Part shown: positions 9,787 through 20,141 of the stretch, piece by piece
Layout: each line of letters opens with the position of its first letter
Position numbering within the stretch: the first letter of the stretch is position 1
Source: Halomonas cupida
GTDB taxonomy: Bacteria > Pseudomonadota > Gammaproteobacteria > Pseudomonadales > Halomonadaceae
DNA: 64,000 nt
Assembly: GCF_900142755.1 (NCBI RefSeq)
Contig: NZ_FRCA01000001.1
Span: 370,888 to 434,887, forward strand
Direction of reading: 5' to 3'
Program-made: the position numbers and the translations under genes
Notes under the pieces: generated by a model
Database searches by the model: none
What the model saw: only the letters and a program-made list of their open reading frames with translations
What the model was told of the DNA's origin: nothing

Positions 9787-11076
9787 ATGGCAGGTGCATC
9801 CAACGTGTCCAATATGGTAGTCGGGCTGGATATCGGAACATCCAAGGTCGTTGCGATCGTGGGTCAACCCACTGACGACGGTGGTATTGAAATTGCCGGT
9901 ATCGGCTCTCACCCTTCGCGTGGCATGAAGAAGGGTGTAGTGATCAATATCGAATCCACCGTGCAATCGATTCAGCGTGCTGTCGAAGAGGCGGAGCTGA
10001 TGGCAGGTTGCGACATTCACTCCGTGTATGTCGGCATAGCCGGAAGCCATATCAGTTCCATGAACTCCGATGGCGTGGTGGCGATCAAGGAGCGCGAGGT
10101 TGCGCCTTCCGACATCGACCGGGTGATCGACTCGGCACGGGCACGCGCCATCTCTGAAGGGCAGCGGGTGTTGCATGTGTTGCCTCAGGAGTTTGCCATC
10201 GATACCCAGGGCGGTATTCGTGAGCCGCTGGGCATGTCCGGGGTAAGGTTGGAAGCCAGAGTGCACCTGGTGACGGCGGCATTGAATGCGGTCCAGAACA
10301 TCGAGAAGTGTGTGCGCCGTTGCGGCCTTGAAGTCGATGCCATCATTCTCGAGCAACTGGCGTCCAGTCACGCGGTGCTCACCGAGGACGAGCGTGAACT
10401 TGGCGTCTGTATGGTCGATATAGGTGGTGGAACGACCGATATTGCAGTCTTTACTGAAGGCGCCATTCGACATACTGCAGTGATTCCAATCGCCGGCGAT
10501 CAGGTCACCAATGACATCGCCATGGCGCTGCGCACACCGACGCAGTATGCAGAAGAGATCAAGGTCAAGTACGCCTGTGCGCTGACCCAGCTGGCTTCCA
10601 GCGATGAAATGATCAAGGTTCCCAGTGTCGGGGAGCGCCCGGCGCGAGACCTGTCACGCCAGTCACTGGCCGAAGTCGTCGAGCCTCGCTACGAGGAGCT
10701 GTTCACGCTGGTGCGTGATGAGCTACGGCGCAGTGGTTACGAGGACCTGGTGGCGGCGGGGGTTGTATTGACCGGAGGCACCTCACGGATGGAAGGTGTC
10801 GTTGAACTGGCAGAAGAGATCTTTCATATGCCGGTTCGCATTGCCTGTCCCCAGAACGTACGTGGGCTGGCCGACGTGGTAAGAAACCCGATTTATTCGA
10901 CGGGCGTCGGCTTGTTACATTACGCTTTACATGAAGCCCGACAGGGCCATGGCCGCCAGGGGCAGGGTGGCACGACCTCGACGCAACCGAGGCGCGAGGA
11001 CGCCTCCCGGCGTGGACCAGAGGAAAGGACTCCTGCGCTGGAAAAGATCAAGGGCTGGTTCAAAGGAAATTTCTGA
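9787..11076 (+). CDS. ftsA: Cell division protein FtsA
   Basis: Actin-like ATPase that tethers FtsZ to the membrane and recruits later divisome proteins. The 429 residues begin the nucleotide-binding fold with [15 protein letters not shown]. The phosphate-2 region [13 protein letters not shown] and the adenosine motif [10 protein letters not shown] follow. The C-terminus [10 protein letters not shown] is the amphipathic membrane-targeting helix. A low-complexity linker ([15 protein letters not shown]) precedes that helix. ftsZ follows after 34 nt. Confidence 0.97.
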   Translation: MAGASNVSNMVVGLDIGTSKVVAIVGQPTDDGGIEIAGIGSHPSRGMKKGVVINIESTVQSIQRAVEEAELMAGCDIHSVYVGIAGSHISSMNSDGVVAIKEREVAPSDIDRVIDSARARAISEGQRVLHVLPQEFAIDTQGGIREPLGMSGVRLEARVHLVTAALNAVQNIEKCVRRCGLEVDAIILEQLASSHAVLTEDERELGVCMVDIGGGTTDIAVFTEGAIRHTAVIPIAGDQVTNDIAMALRTPTQYAEEIKVKYACALTQLASSDEMIKVPSVGERPARDLSRQSLAEVVEPRYEELFTLVRDELRRSGYEDLVAAGVVLTGGTSRMEGVVELAEEIFHMPVRIACPQNVRGLADVVRNPIYSTGVGLLHYALHEARQGHGRQGQGGTTSTQPRREDASRRGPEERTPALEKIKGWFKGNF

Positions 11077-11110
11077 GAGGGCCGCAACAGCGGCTCAGGA
11101 GACGGGGCAA

Positions 11111-12304
11111 ATGTTTGAACTCGTAGACAGCGCACCCTCAAGCAGTGCGGTCATAAAGGTCATCGGCGTAGGTGGCGGCGGCGGCAATGCTGTCAACCAC
11201 ATGGTCGAGAGCAATATAGAAGGCGTTGAGTTCATCTGCGCCAACACGGATGCGCAGGCCCTCAAGCGCGTCTCCGCCCGAACGGTACTGCAGCTCGGCA
11301 CGGAGATTACCAAGGGGCTGGGCGCCGGGGCCAACCCCGAGGTCGGCCGACAGGCGGCCATGGAAGATCGCGAGCGTATCGCGGAGCTTCTGGATGGTGC
11401 CGACATGGTGTTCATCACCGCCGGTATGGGTGGTGGTACCGGCACCGGTGGTGCGCCTGTGGTGGCGCAGGTTGCCAAGGAGCTGGGTATTCTGACGGTT
11501 GCCGTGGTGACGCGCCCGTTCCCCTTCGAAGGCCCCAAGCGTATGCGTGCGGCCGAAGAGGGTATGAAAGAGTTGTCCGAACACGTCGACTCCTTGATTA
11601 CCATCCCCAACGAGAAGCTGCTCTCGGTGCTTGGCAAGAGCGCGACGCTGCTGACTGCCTTCAGTGCGGCCAATGATGTGCTGCTGGGTGCCGTGCAGGG
11701 TATCGCCGAGCTGATCACCAGTCCTGGCATCATCAACGTCGACTTTGCCGACGTGCGGACCGTCATGTCCGAGATGGGCATGGCCATGATGGGCACCGGC
11801 GGTGCTACCGGCGAGAACCGTGCTCGCGAGGCGGCCGAGAAGGCCATTCGCAGCCCGCTGCTGGAAGATATCGACCTGCACGGCGCGCGTGGCATTCTGG
11901 TCAACATCACGGCAGGCCCCGATCTGTCGATCGGTGAGTTCAATGACGTGGGCGCCACGGTTCAGGAGTTCGCTTCCCAGGACGCTACCATCGTGGTCGG
12001 TACTTCCATCGATATGGACATGACCGACGAGCTGCGGGTTACCGTGGTGGCTGCTGGTCTCGATAGCCAAGTCAACCAGCGTGCCAAACAGGCAGCGGCA
12101 TCCTCCCAGCCGCAGGCACGGACCCGTCCGGAGATGCGTCAGCGTCCTCAGCAGCAGCCGGTCATGAACCGCGCGGCTTCTCAGCAGACCGCAAGCAAGC
12201 CGGAAGCTCAGGAAAATCCGCGCCCCCAGAGCGAGTCGCGCAAATCGCAGGATCTCGATGACTATCTCGATATCCCGGCGTTTCTGCGTCGTCAGGCTGA
12301 CTGA
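11111..12304 (+). CDS. ftsZ: Cell division GTPase FtsZ
   Basis: Tubulin homologue that polymerises into the Z ring. ATG 11111 is chosen because [20 protein letters not shown] is the normal N-terminus and CAGGAGACGGGGCAA supplies the SD; this gives 397 residues. The frame stays open upstream within ftsA but that part has no FtsZ character. The tubulin signature [10 protein letters not shown] lies near residue 105. The C-terminal linker is rich in Q, P and R, and the last residues [15 protein letters not shown] are the FtsA/ZipA-binding peptide. Confidence 0.98.
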   Translation: MFELVDSAPSSSAVIKVIGVGGGGGNAVNHMVESNIEGVEFICANTDAQALKRVSARTVLQLGTEITKGLGAGANPEVGRQAAMEDRERIAELLDGADMVFITAGMGGGTGTGGAPVVAQVAKELGILTVAVVTRPFPFEGPKRMRAAEEGMKELSEHVDSLITIPNEKLLSVLGKSATLLTAFSAANDVLLGAVQGIAELITSPGIINVDFADVRTVMSEMGMAMMGTGGATGENRAREAAEKAIRSPLLEDIDLHGARGILVNITAGPDLSIGEFNDVGATVQEFASQDATIVVGTSIDMDMTDELRVTVVAAGLDSQVNQRAKQAAASSQPQARTRPEMRQRPQQQPVMNRAASQQTASKPEAQENPRPQSESRKSQDLDDYLDIPAFLRRQAD

Positions 12305-12311
12305 ATCGTGA

Positions 12312-12335
12312 TGCGCCTCCGTCTCCCGGGGGCGT
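12312..12335 (+). terminator. Weak hairpin after ftsZ
   Basis: CGCCTCC and GGGGGCG can pair (one G-U) around a 7-nt loop just after the ftsZ stop. The nearest T run is about 20 nt further on, so this is at best an attenuator or processing site before lpxC. Confidence 0.25.
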
Positions 12336-12358
12336 TGTCATGCAGATGCGAGGTTTTT

Positions 12359-12387
12359 TTGTTGAAACGTTCGTTTGGTGTTATAGT
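12359..12387 (+). promoter_or_regulatory. Candidate lpxC promoter
   Basis: The -10 is TATAGT (12382-12387), one base off consensus. A weak -35, TTGTTG (12359-12364), lies 17 nt upstream. Separate transcription of lpxC behind ftsZ is common in related bacteria; the assignment is by motif only. Confidence 0.4.
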
Positions 12388-12428
12388 GAACGGTGTTTGA
12401 TAACCAACGACTGCCTGGCGACTGCAAA

Positions 12429-13340
12429 ATGATCAGACAACGTACCCTGAAAAACGTGATCCGCGCCACTGGCGTGGGACTACATTCCGGCAAGAAGGTC
12501 TACCTGACCTTGCGGCCGGCTCCGGTGGATACCGGAATCGTGTTCGTCCGTACGGACCTCGATCCGGAAGTCCAGATTCCTGCTCAGGCGACCAACGTCA
12601 CCGACACCACGCTGTGTACTGCCCTGTCTCGCAATGGTGAGAAGGTGGCGACCGTCGAGCACCTGATGTCAGCCTTTGCGGGCCTCGGCATCGACAATGC
12701 CTATGTCGACCTCAGTGCACCTGAGGTACCGATCATGGACGGAAGTGCCGGTCCCTTCGTGTTCCTGATCCAGTCGGCGGGCATTCTCGAGCAGAACGCC
12801 CCGAAGAAGTTCATCCGCATCAAGCGAGAGATCTCGGTGCGCGAAGATGACAAGGAAGCGCTGTTCCTGCCCCATCAGGGCTTCAAGGTCTCCTTCTCCA
12901 TCGACTTCGATCATCCGGTGTTCGAGGACCAGAAACAGACGGCGGCAGTGGATTTCTCGACGACGTCCTTCGTGCGCGAAGTGTCCCGAGCGCGTACTTT
13001 CGGCTTCATGCGTGATCTCGAGTATCTGCGTTCCAACAATCTGGCGCTGGGCGGCAGCCTTGATAACGCGATCGTGGTCGACGACTACCGCATCGTCAAC
13101 GACGGTGGCCTGCGTTACGACGACGAGTTCGTCAAGCACAAGGTGTTGGACGCCATCGGCGATCTCTATCAGCTCGGTTACAGCCTGATCGGCGAGTTCC
13201 GTGGAGTGAAGTCTGGCCATGCGCTCAATAACCAGCTGTGCCGCGCACTGCTCGAACAGCCGGAAGCATGGGAAATCGTGACGTTCGAGGACGAGTCGGA
13301 AACCGCTCCGATCTCCTACGCTGCACCGGCCATGGCCTGA
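12429..13340 (+). CDS. lpxC: UDP-3-O-acyl-GlcNAc deacetylase LpxC
   Basis: Zn-dependent deacetylase, the committed step of lipid A synthesis. ATG 12429 ([15 protein letters not shown]) matches the family start; the in-frame ATG at 12393 would add 12 unrelated residues. The product is 303 residues. Zinc ligands are visible as the His of TVEHLMSA and the His/Asp of [10 protein letters not shown], and the catalytic His is in SGHALNNQ. It closes the dcw region and is followed by a strong terminator. Confidence 0.97.
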   Translation: MIRQRTLKNVIRATGVGLHSGKKVYLTLRPAPVDTGIVFVRTDLDPEVQIPAQATNVTDTTLCTALSRNGEKVATVEHLMSAFAGLGIDNAYVDLSAPEVPIMDGSAGPFVFLIQSAGILEQNAPKKFIRIKREISVREDDKEALFLPHQGFKVSFSIDFDHPVFEDQKQTAAVDFSTTSFVREVSRARTFGFMRDLEYLRSNNLALGGSLDNAIVVDDYRIVNDGGLRYDDEFVKHKVLDAIGDLYQLGYSLIGEFRGVKSGHALNNQLCRALLEQPEAWEIVTFEDESETAPISYAAPAMA

Positions 13341-13381
13341 CGCCTCGCCCCCGTCAGGTCTAGACAGCAGTCGTTATCAGA

Positions 13382-13410
13382 CGCCGCCCTTCGGGGCGGC
13401 GTTTGTGTTT
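13382..13410 (+). terminator. Rho-independent terminator after lpxC
   Basis: A perfect 8-bp stem CGCCGCCC/GGGCGGCG around a TTCG tetraloop, followed by TTTGTGTTT, 40 nt after the lpxC stop. It probably ends the dcw transcript before the convergent dciA gene. Confidence 0.9.
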
Positions 13411-13438
13411 GAGGGAGGGCGAGCCGCAGGCGGCTTGA

Positions 13439-13586
13439 GCTGTAAGCTTTAAGCGGTAAGTAGTTCGGGGGCCGAGCGTGTTGTGGGCAGAAGGGGCGGT
13501 CCCGGGCTGGACAGTTCATTACCAGAAGAGTGAAGCTCGCCGCTTACCGCTTACCGCTTACCGCTTACCGCTTACCGCTTACCGCT
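13439..13586. repeat. Heptamer tandem array and facing inverted units
   Basis: Six perfect copies of CGCTTAC plus a partial copy run from 13541 to 13586. The last copies include the dciA stop codon (TAA of TAAGCGG on the minus strand). About 80 nt away, 13439-13466 carries inverse-orientation units (GTAAGC, TTAAGCGGTAAG) that could pair with the array. The array does not look like CRISPR because there are no spacers. Confidence 0.88.
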
Positions 13587-14049
13587 CTTCCTCATCCTTC
13601 TGCGCATGCGAAGCGAGGCGTTCGAGAGCCTTCTTGAGCTTCGGGTCATCGACATCGGCAGCGCAACTGGATATCTCGTCGCCGGCACCCGAGGAAAGGT
13701 GTCGGAACTGGCGCGGCGGGACGCGTGCTGGACGAACCGGGCGCACCTTGAGATGAAAACCGGTGACTGCCTGGAATTCGGGAAGCTGGTGGAGCAGTTC
13801 CAGCAGGCGCGGTTGTTCGTAGCGCAGGCGTGTCAGCCAGGCGGCACCATCCGTGATCAGCGTCAAACGTCCACTCTGATAGCCACCGACAAACAGATGC
13901 TCGGCAAACTCCGGCGGCAGTTGTTCGCGCAGGTGTTGTTGCGCCTTCTCGATCAGGCGCGCCATGCGCATCAAGTCCCCGAGTTCGCCACGTCCGTTCA
14001 ACAGGCGTGACATGGGCTGGGCGCGGAACCGCTTAAGCTTTATACTCAT
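13579..14049 (-). CDS. dciA: DUF721 protein, DciA-type helicase loader
   Basis: 156-residue DUF721/DciA-family protein. In bacteria without DnaC, DciA helps load the replicative helicase DnaB. The start at 14049 (MSIKLKRFRAQPMSRLL) is the family-like one; the frame remains open for 112 more codons upstream but without family character. The KH-like core (MRMARLIEKAQQHLREQLP to LTLITDGAAWLTRLRYEQ) is recognisable. The C-terminal tail is acidic (KDEEER). It sits between lpxC and secA as in pseudomonads. Its stop codon is part of a heptamer array. The 5' leader holds a CGGGGC-ATTG-GCCCCG hairpin (14062-14077). Confidence 0.82.
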   Translation of the reverse strand: MSIKLKRFRAQPMSRLLNGRGELGDLMRMARLIEKAQQHLREQLPPEFAEHLFVGGYQSGRLTLITDGAAWLTRLRYEQPRLLELLHQLPEFQAVTGFHLKVRPVRPARVPPRQFRHLSSGAGDEISSCAADVDDPKLKKALERLASHAQKDEEER

Positions 14050-14154
14050 ACGCTTGCTTTCCGGGGCATTGGCCCCGATATCTGTTTCCTGATGGACTGT
14101 CGTTGCAGTTCGCGAGACATCCGAGCCTAGCATGCCAGGGGGTTGCTCAACAGC

Positions 14155-14502
14155 ATGTCTGCTGCCCGTTCCGACAACACGCACCACACCGAAGGTCGCC
14201 CAAGGCGCGTCAATACGCGCTGGTGGTTGGCCGGACTGCTGGTCGGTTGTCTGTTGCCGGCGGGCCTGATTCAGGCAGAGTCCCCGCGAGCGACCCAGCG
14301 ACTGGTGCAGATATGCATCATGGCACCGGCGATGATTCGCGCCCGCACCGTGCTCAAGGCGTGTCGGCGCCAACTGGTCAGCCATCCCGTCGTTGCTGCC
14401 TCGCGGCGTCTGGCGGCAGCGACCATTATTCGTGCTCCGTTACTGCGCGCGGTTGCCGCGCTTGATGTCGTTTCCCGTCGTGGTCCTCCCTCATTGGCCT
14501 GA
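14155..14502 (+). CDS. Small secreted protein upstream of secA, SecM-like candidate
   Basis: 115-residue protein with a clear Sec signal peptide (WWLAGLLVGCLLPAGLIQAES, Ala-X-Ala-like cleavage near residue 44). The mature part of about 70 residues is basic and shows no known domain. ATG 14155 is preferred (AGGGGG 12 nt upstream); TTG 14143 is an alternative. It lies 82 nt before secA. The C-terminus is SRRGPPSLA then stop, which resembles the position and chemistry of the RAGP-type arrest end of E. coli SecM (IRAGPQRLT). It lacks the F-x4-WI part of enterobacterial SecM. Function as a SecA-sensing arrest peptide is inference. Confidence 0.6.
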   Translation: MSAARSDNTHHTEGRPRRVNTRWWLAGLLVGCLLPAGLIQAESPRATQRLVQICIMAPAMIRARTVLKACRRQLVSHPVVAASRRLAAATIIRAPLLRAVAALDVVSRRGPPSLA

Positions 14503-14584
14503 TCGTTACAGCCGGTATTGACCGGATAACGGTGGCGTCGCGTTGTACGTCACCGCGATTCTTTTCGCCAATGATGGACTCAAG
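14461..14584 (+). promoter_or_regulatory. Possible secA translation-masking structure
   Basis: CTTGATGTC inside the 3' end of the secreted-protein gene (14461-14469) can pair, with one bulged T, with GACTCAAG (14577-14584), which abuts the secA ATG and covers its weak SD. Between them are two further hairpins: CCGGT/ACCGG (14512-14525) and a 9-bp CGGTGGCGT/ACGTCACCG stem with one G-U (14530-14555). The layout parallels the secM-secA leader of E. coli. It was found by eye and is not energy-scored. Confidence 0.4.
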
Positions 14585-17320
<2,736 letters not shown>

Positions 17321-17406
17321 GCGAGTCTCGGCACGGGGTGCGTTGAGCGGCTTTGATCCTGCTCGGATACGACATCGACGCCCCCTGTATCCACAACGGC
17401 AGTATT

Positions 17407-17437
17407 CACAACCCCGGGCCCAGGTCCCGGGGTTGTG
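17407..17437 (+). promoter_or_regulatory. 12-bp perfect hairpin before argJ
   Basis: CACAACCCCGGG and CCCGGGGTTGTG pair perfectly around a 7-nt loop, ending 8 nt before the AAGGAG SD of argJ. There is no T run on either strand, so it is not a typical intrinsic terminator. It may stabilise or separate the secA and argJ messages. Confidence 0.55.
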
Positions 17438-17457
17438 CCCAATGAAGGAGACATTCG

Positions 17458-18675
17458 ATGGCTGTGGGTGAAAGTCATTTTCCGATCATGCCGCGCATTG
17501 ACGGCGTGCGCCTGGGGACCGCGATGGCGGGTATCAAGAAGCCGGGGCGCCGTGATCTGGTGGTAATCGAGGTAGCCGAAGGGGCCAGTGTGGCCGGGAC
17601 CTTCACCCGTAATGCTTTCTGTGCCGCCCCCGTGCATGTGGCGAAAGAGCACCTCGGCCAGGGCGACGCAGTGCGCTATCTGGTCATCAATACCGGCAAT
17701 GCCAACGCCGGTACCGGTGAAACCGGAATGCGTGATGCGCGTGCCAGCTGTGCTGCTCTTGCCGAGCTGGCCGGGGTTGCGCCAGAGACGGTGCTGCCAT
17801 TCTCCACCGGCGTGATCGGTGAGCCGCTGCCCATGGATCGCCTGGTGGCAGGCCTGCCCCAGGCGCTGGAGGCACTGGGCGATGATCAGCAGGCATGGCA
17901 GCTGGCGGGAGAGGGGATTCTCACCACTGACACTCGGGCCAAGGGATCCAGTCGTCAGCTCGAGCTGGCGGGGGCAACGGTGACCATCAATGGCATCGCC
18001 AAGGGCTCGGGTATGATCTGTCCCAACATGGCGACGATGCTTGGCTTCGTCGCCACGGATGCAGCCATCGACCAGGCGCTGCTGGCACGGATACTCAGGG
18101 ATACGGTACGCAAGTCCTTCAACAGCATCACGGTGGACAGCGACACTTCGACCAATGATGCCTGCATGCTGATGGCTACCGGCAAGGGCCCCAGACTGGC
18201 CACCGACGGGGACCTGGCGGCATTTGTCGCCGCACTGCAGGAGGTGCTGGTGGAGCTGGCCCAGGCCATCATCCGCGATGGTGAGGGTGCCACCAAGTTT
18301 GTCACCCTCGACGTGCAGGGTGCCACCAGCGAGGATGAGGCTCGTGAGGTGGCATTCACCGTGGCGCATTCGCCGCTGGTCAAGACAGCGCTCTACGCCA
18401 GCGATGCCAATTGGGGTCGTATTCTCGCCGCCGTGGGGCGTGCCAGGGTAGACGACTTCGATGTCGAGCGTGTGACCATCGACCTCGGTGAGGTGCGTCT
18501 GGTGGAAAATGGCGGTCGTGCTGCCGGATATACCGAGGAGGCTGGAAGCACAGTCATGGCACGTGAAGAGATCGTTATTCGCATCGACCTTGGCCGCGGA
18601 GAGGAAGGGGCAGTGATCTGGACATCTGACCTGTCCCATGACTATGTGTCGATCAATGCGGATTATCGTAGCTGA
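17458..18675 (+). CDS. argJ: Glutamate N-acetyltransferase ArgJ
   Basis: Ornithine acetyltransferase of the cyclic arginine pathway; many members also act as amino-acid N-acetyltransferase. The 405-residue precursor is expected to self-cleave before the Thr of the MATMLGF motif (in KGSGMICPNMATMLGF), giving alpha and beta chains. The N-terminal TGNANAGTGETG segment and STGVIGEPLPM support the family. AAGGAG lies 6 nt before the ATG. Confidence 0.97.
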   Translation: MAVGESHFPIMPRIDGVRLGTAMAGIKKPGRRDLVVIEVAEGASVAGTFTRNAFCAAPVHVAKEHLGQGDAVRYLVINTGNANAGTGETGMRDARASCAALAELAGVAPETVLPFSTGVIGEPLPMDRLVAGLPQALEALGDDQQAWQLAGEGILTTDTRAKGSSRQLELAGATVTINGIAKGSGMICPNMATMLGFVATDAAIDQALLARILRDTVRKSFNSITVDSDTSTNDACMLMATGKGPRLATDGDLAAFVAALQEVLVELAQAIIRDGEGATKFVTLDVQGATSEDEAREVAFTVAHSPLVKTALYASDANWGRILAAVGRARVDDFDVERVTIDLGEVRLVENGGRAAGYTEEAGSTVMAREEIVIRIDLGRGEEGAVIWTSDLSHDYVSINADYRS

Positions 18676-18737
18676 GCTATTGATCCGACAACCAGGTAAA
18701 TCGTCCCGAGCTCCTTTTGACTCCTGCCATTGTCGCG

Positions 18738-18769
18738 ATCAACCCGGCAGAATAATCTGCCGGGTTGAT
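18738..18769. terminator. 14-bp perfect hairpin after argJ
   Basis: ATCAACCCGGCAGA and its complement pair around an ATAA loop, 62 nt after the argJ stop. The T tail is poor, but stem length and position suggest termination. The stem core AACCCGGCA resembles the first hairpin of the structured repeat at 62455, which may be coincidence. The rest of the 253-nt argJ-Nudix gap shows only a small CGCGGG/CCCGCG hairpin (18890-18907) and a TTGACA (18876) with no fitting -10. Confidence 0.6.
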
Positions 18770-18928
18770 ACTGGCTTGTGGCTCAGTGCGGGGTGAAACC
18801 TGGCGCTGGTGTCGGTATCCTGTGTCGACTTCGAGCGGGCCGACTCAGGGAAGGCCAATGCCGAAAAGAGCTCCCTTGACAGAGAACCACGCGGGCATGG
18901 TCCCGCGACTCCAGGCTGGTAAAGTTGA

Positions 18929-19885
18929 ATGAACACTATGGTGAAGAGAAGGGTGCATGTGGCGGCTGCCGCCATCATCAGCGCCGACGGTAAGGATGTG
19001 CTGCTGGCTCGGCGCCCGTCGAATGTTGATCAGGGCGGTCTCTGGGAGTTTCCCGGCGGTAAGCTGGCGCCCTACGAGACAGGGTTGGAGGCGCTCAAGC
19101 GTGAGCTGCACGAGGAGTTGGGGATCGAGATTCGTCGCGCCCAACCGCTGATCCGCATCCATCACGAGTACCCGGACAAGCACATCCTGCTGGATGTGTG
19201 GCAGGTCAGGGACTTTGTCGGTGAACCTTTCGGGCGCGAAGGTCAGGCGGTGCGTTGGGTGCCCATGACGGAGCTGTTCAGTTATCCGTTCCCGGCGGCC
19301 AATCTGCCGATACTGCGTGCGGTCATGCTGCCGTCCGAGTATCTGATCACTGACGAGGAAGGTGATGAAGCGCTGTTCGATACGCGTCTCGAGCGTGCCC
19401 TGAAGGAAGACGGCGTGCGTCTGGTGCAGTTGCGGGCCAAGGGGCTGGATGATGATGCCTATGTTGCCAGGGCTGAACGGGCACTGGCCTTGTGCCGCCA
19501 GTACGGTGCACGCCTGGTCATCAACGCCGAGCCGGAGATGCTCGAGCGTGTCGATGCCGACGGCGTTCACCTGACCAGCGCGCGCCTGATGACTCTGGAG
19601 CGTCGCCCGATCAGTGAGGACAAGTGGCTTTCCGCTTCGACTCACGACAAGGCGCAGCTCGACCAGGCCGCTCGCATCGGTTGTGACTTCGTGACTCTGT
19701 CGCCGTTGCGGACCACACCGTCCCATCCGGAAGTACCGCCCATCGGTTGGCATGACTTCCAGCAGTTGGTCGAGCGTGCCGGCATGCCGGTGTATGCGCT
19801 TGGTGGCATGACCCGACATGATGCCAGTCATGCGCGTGCGGTAGGTGCCCAGGGTATCGCCTCGATCCGCGACTTCTGGCAGTAG
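18929..19885 (+). CDS. Nudix hydrolase - ThiE-like fusion protein
   Basis: 318 residues. The N-terminal Nudix domain carries a complete Nudix box (G-x5-E-x7-REL-x-EELGI, GGKLAPYETG to EELGIEI, residues about 39-63), as in MutT-type 8-oxo-dGTP diphosphatases. The C-terminal half (residues about 145-318) resembles thiamine-phosphate synthase: VRLVQLRAKG, DGVHLTSARL, LSPLRTTPSHP and YALGGM. This MutT-ThiE-like fusion next to argJ/secA is known in pseudomonads. The role of the second domain in thiamine synthesis is unproven. GTG-free starts: ATG 18929 or ATG 18938. Confidence 0.88.
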   Translation: MNTMVKRRVHVAAAAIISADGKDVLLARRPSNVDQGGLWEFPGGKLAPYETGLEALKRELHEELGIEIRRAQPLIRIHHEYPDKHILLDVWQVRDFVGEPFGREGQAVRWVPMTELFSYPFPAANLPILRAVMLPSEYLITDEEGDEALFDTRLERALKEDGVRLVQLRAKGLDDDAYVARAERALALCRQYGARLVINAEPEMLERVDADGVHLTSARLMTLERRPISEDKWLSASTHDKAQLDQAARIGCDFVTLSPLRTTPSHPEVPPIGWHDFQQLVERAGMPVYALGGMTRHDASHARAVGAQGIASIRDFWQ

Positions 19886-20059
19886 GTATTAACCCGACAA
19901 GCTCTTGTACGGGTTAATCGCGGCACAGGGACGTGCCGCCGTCGGCCATCAGGACGACGCGAGCCCACATCACACCTGCAGGCCCATGCATCTGCGCTGG
20001 TGTGGTGCGGGCGATGATCAAATCGATCAGGAAGATCGATTTGATTGCCATGGTTATAG
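19886..20059 (+). repeat. Structured dispersed repeat, copy A (MITE-like)
   Basis: About 174 bp immediately after the Nudix-ThiE stop, nearly collinear with 62454-62628. It folds by eye into five successive hairpins: ATTAACCCG/CGGGTTAAT (19888-19918); GCGGCAC/GTGCCGC around AGGGAC; GTCGGCC/GGACGAC around ATCA (one mismatch); a long arm from CCCACATCACACC to GGTGTGGTGCGGG; and ATCAAATCGATC/GATCGATTTGAT. A 34-bp run is identical in both copies. The ends are roughly inverted (TATTAACC ... GGTTATA). Confidence 0.85.
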
Positions 20060-20141
20060 CACGGGCCATGAGCGGCCGACCTGCTCGTGGCCTGGGTGAC
20101 CACCGAATGGTTTGTCCCGATCCATTCGGTGGTTGGCTTGA

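Noticed and set aside
10931..11110. N-terminal extension of ftsZ into ftsA
   Set aside because: The open frame upstream of 11111 is antagonistic to the conserved FtsZ start, which has its own SD.
13541..13586. Possible CRISPR array
   Set aside because: Seven-base units without spacers.
18876..18881. TTGACA before the Nudix gene
   Set aside because: No -10 at 15-19 nt.
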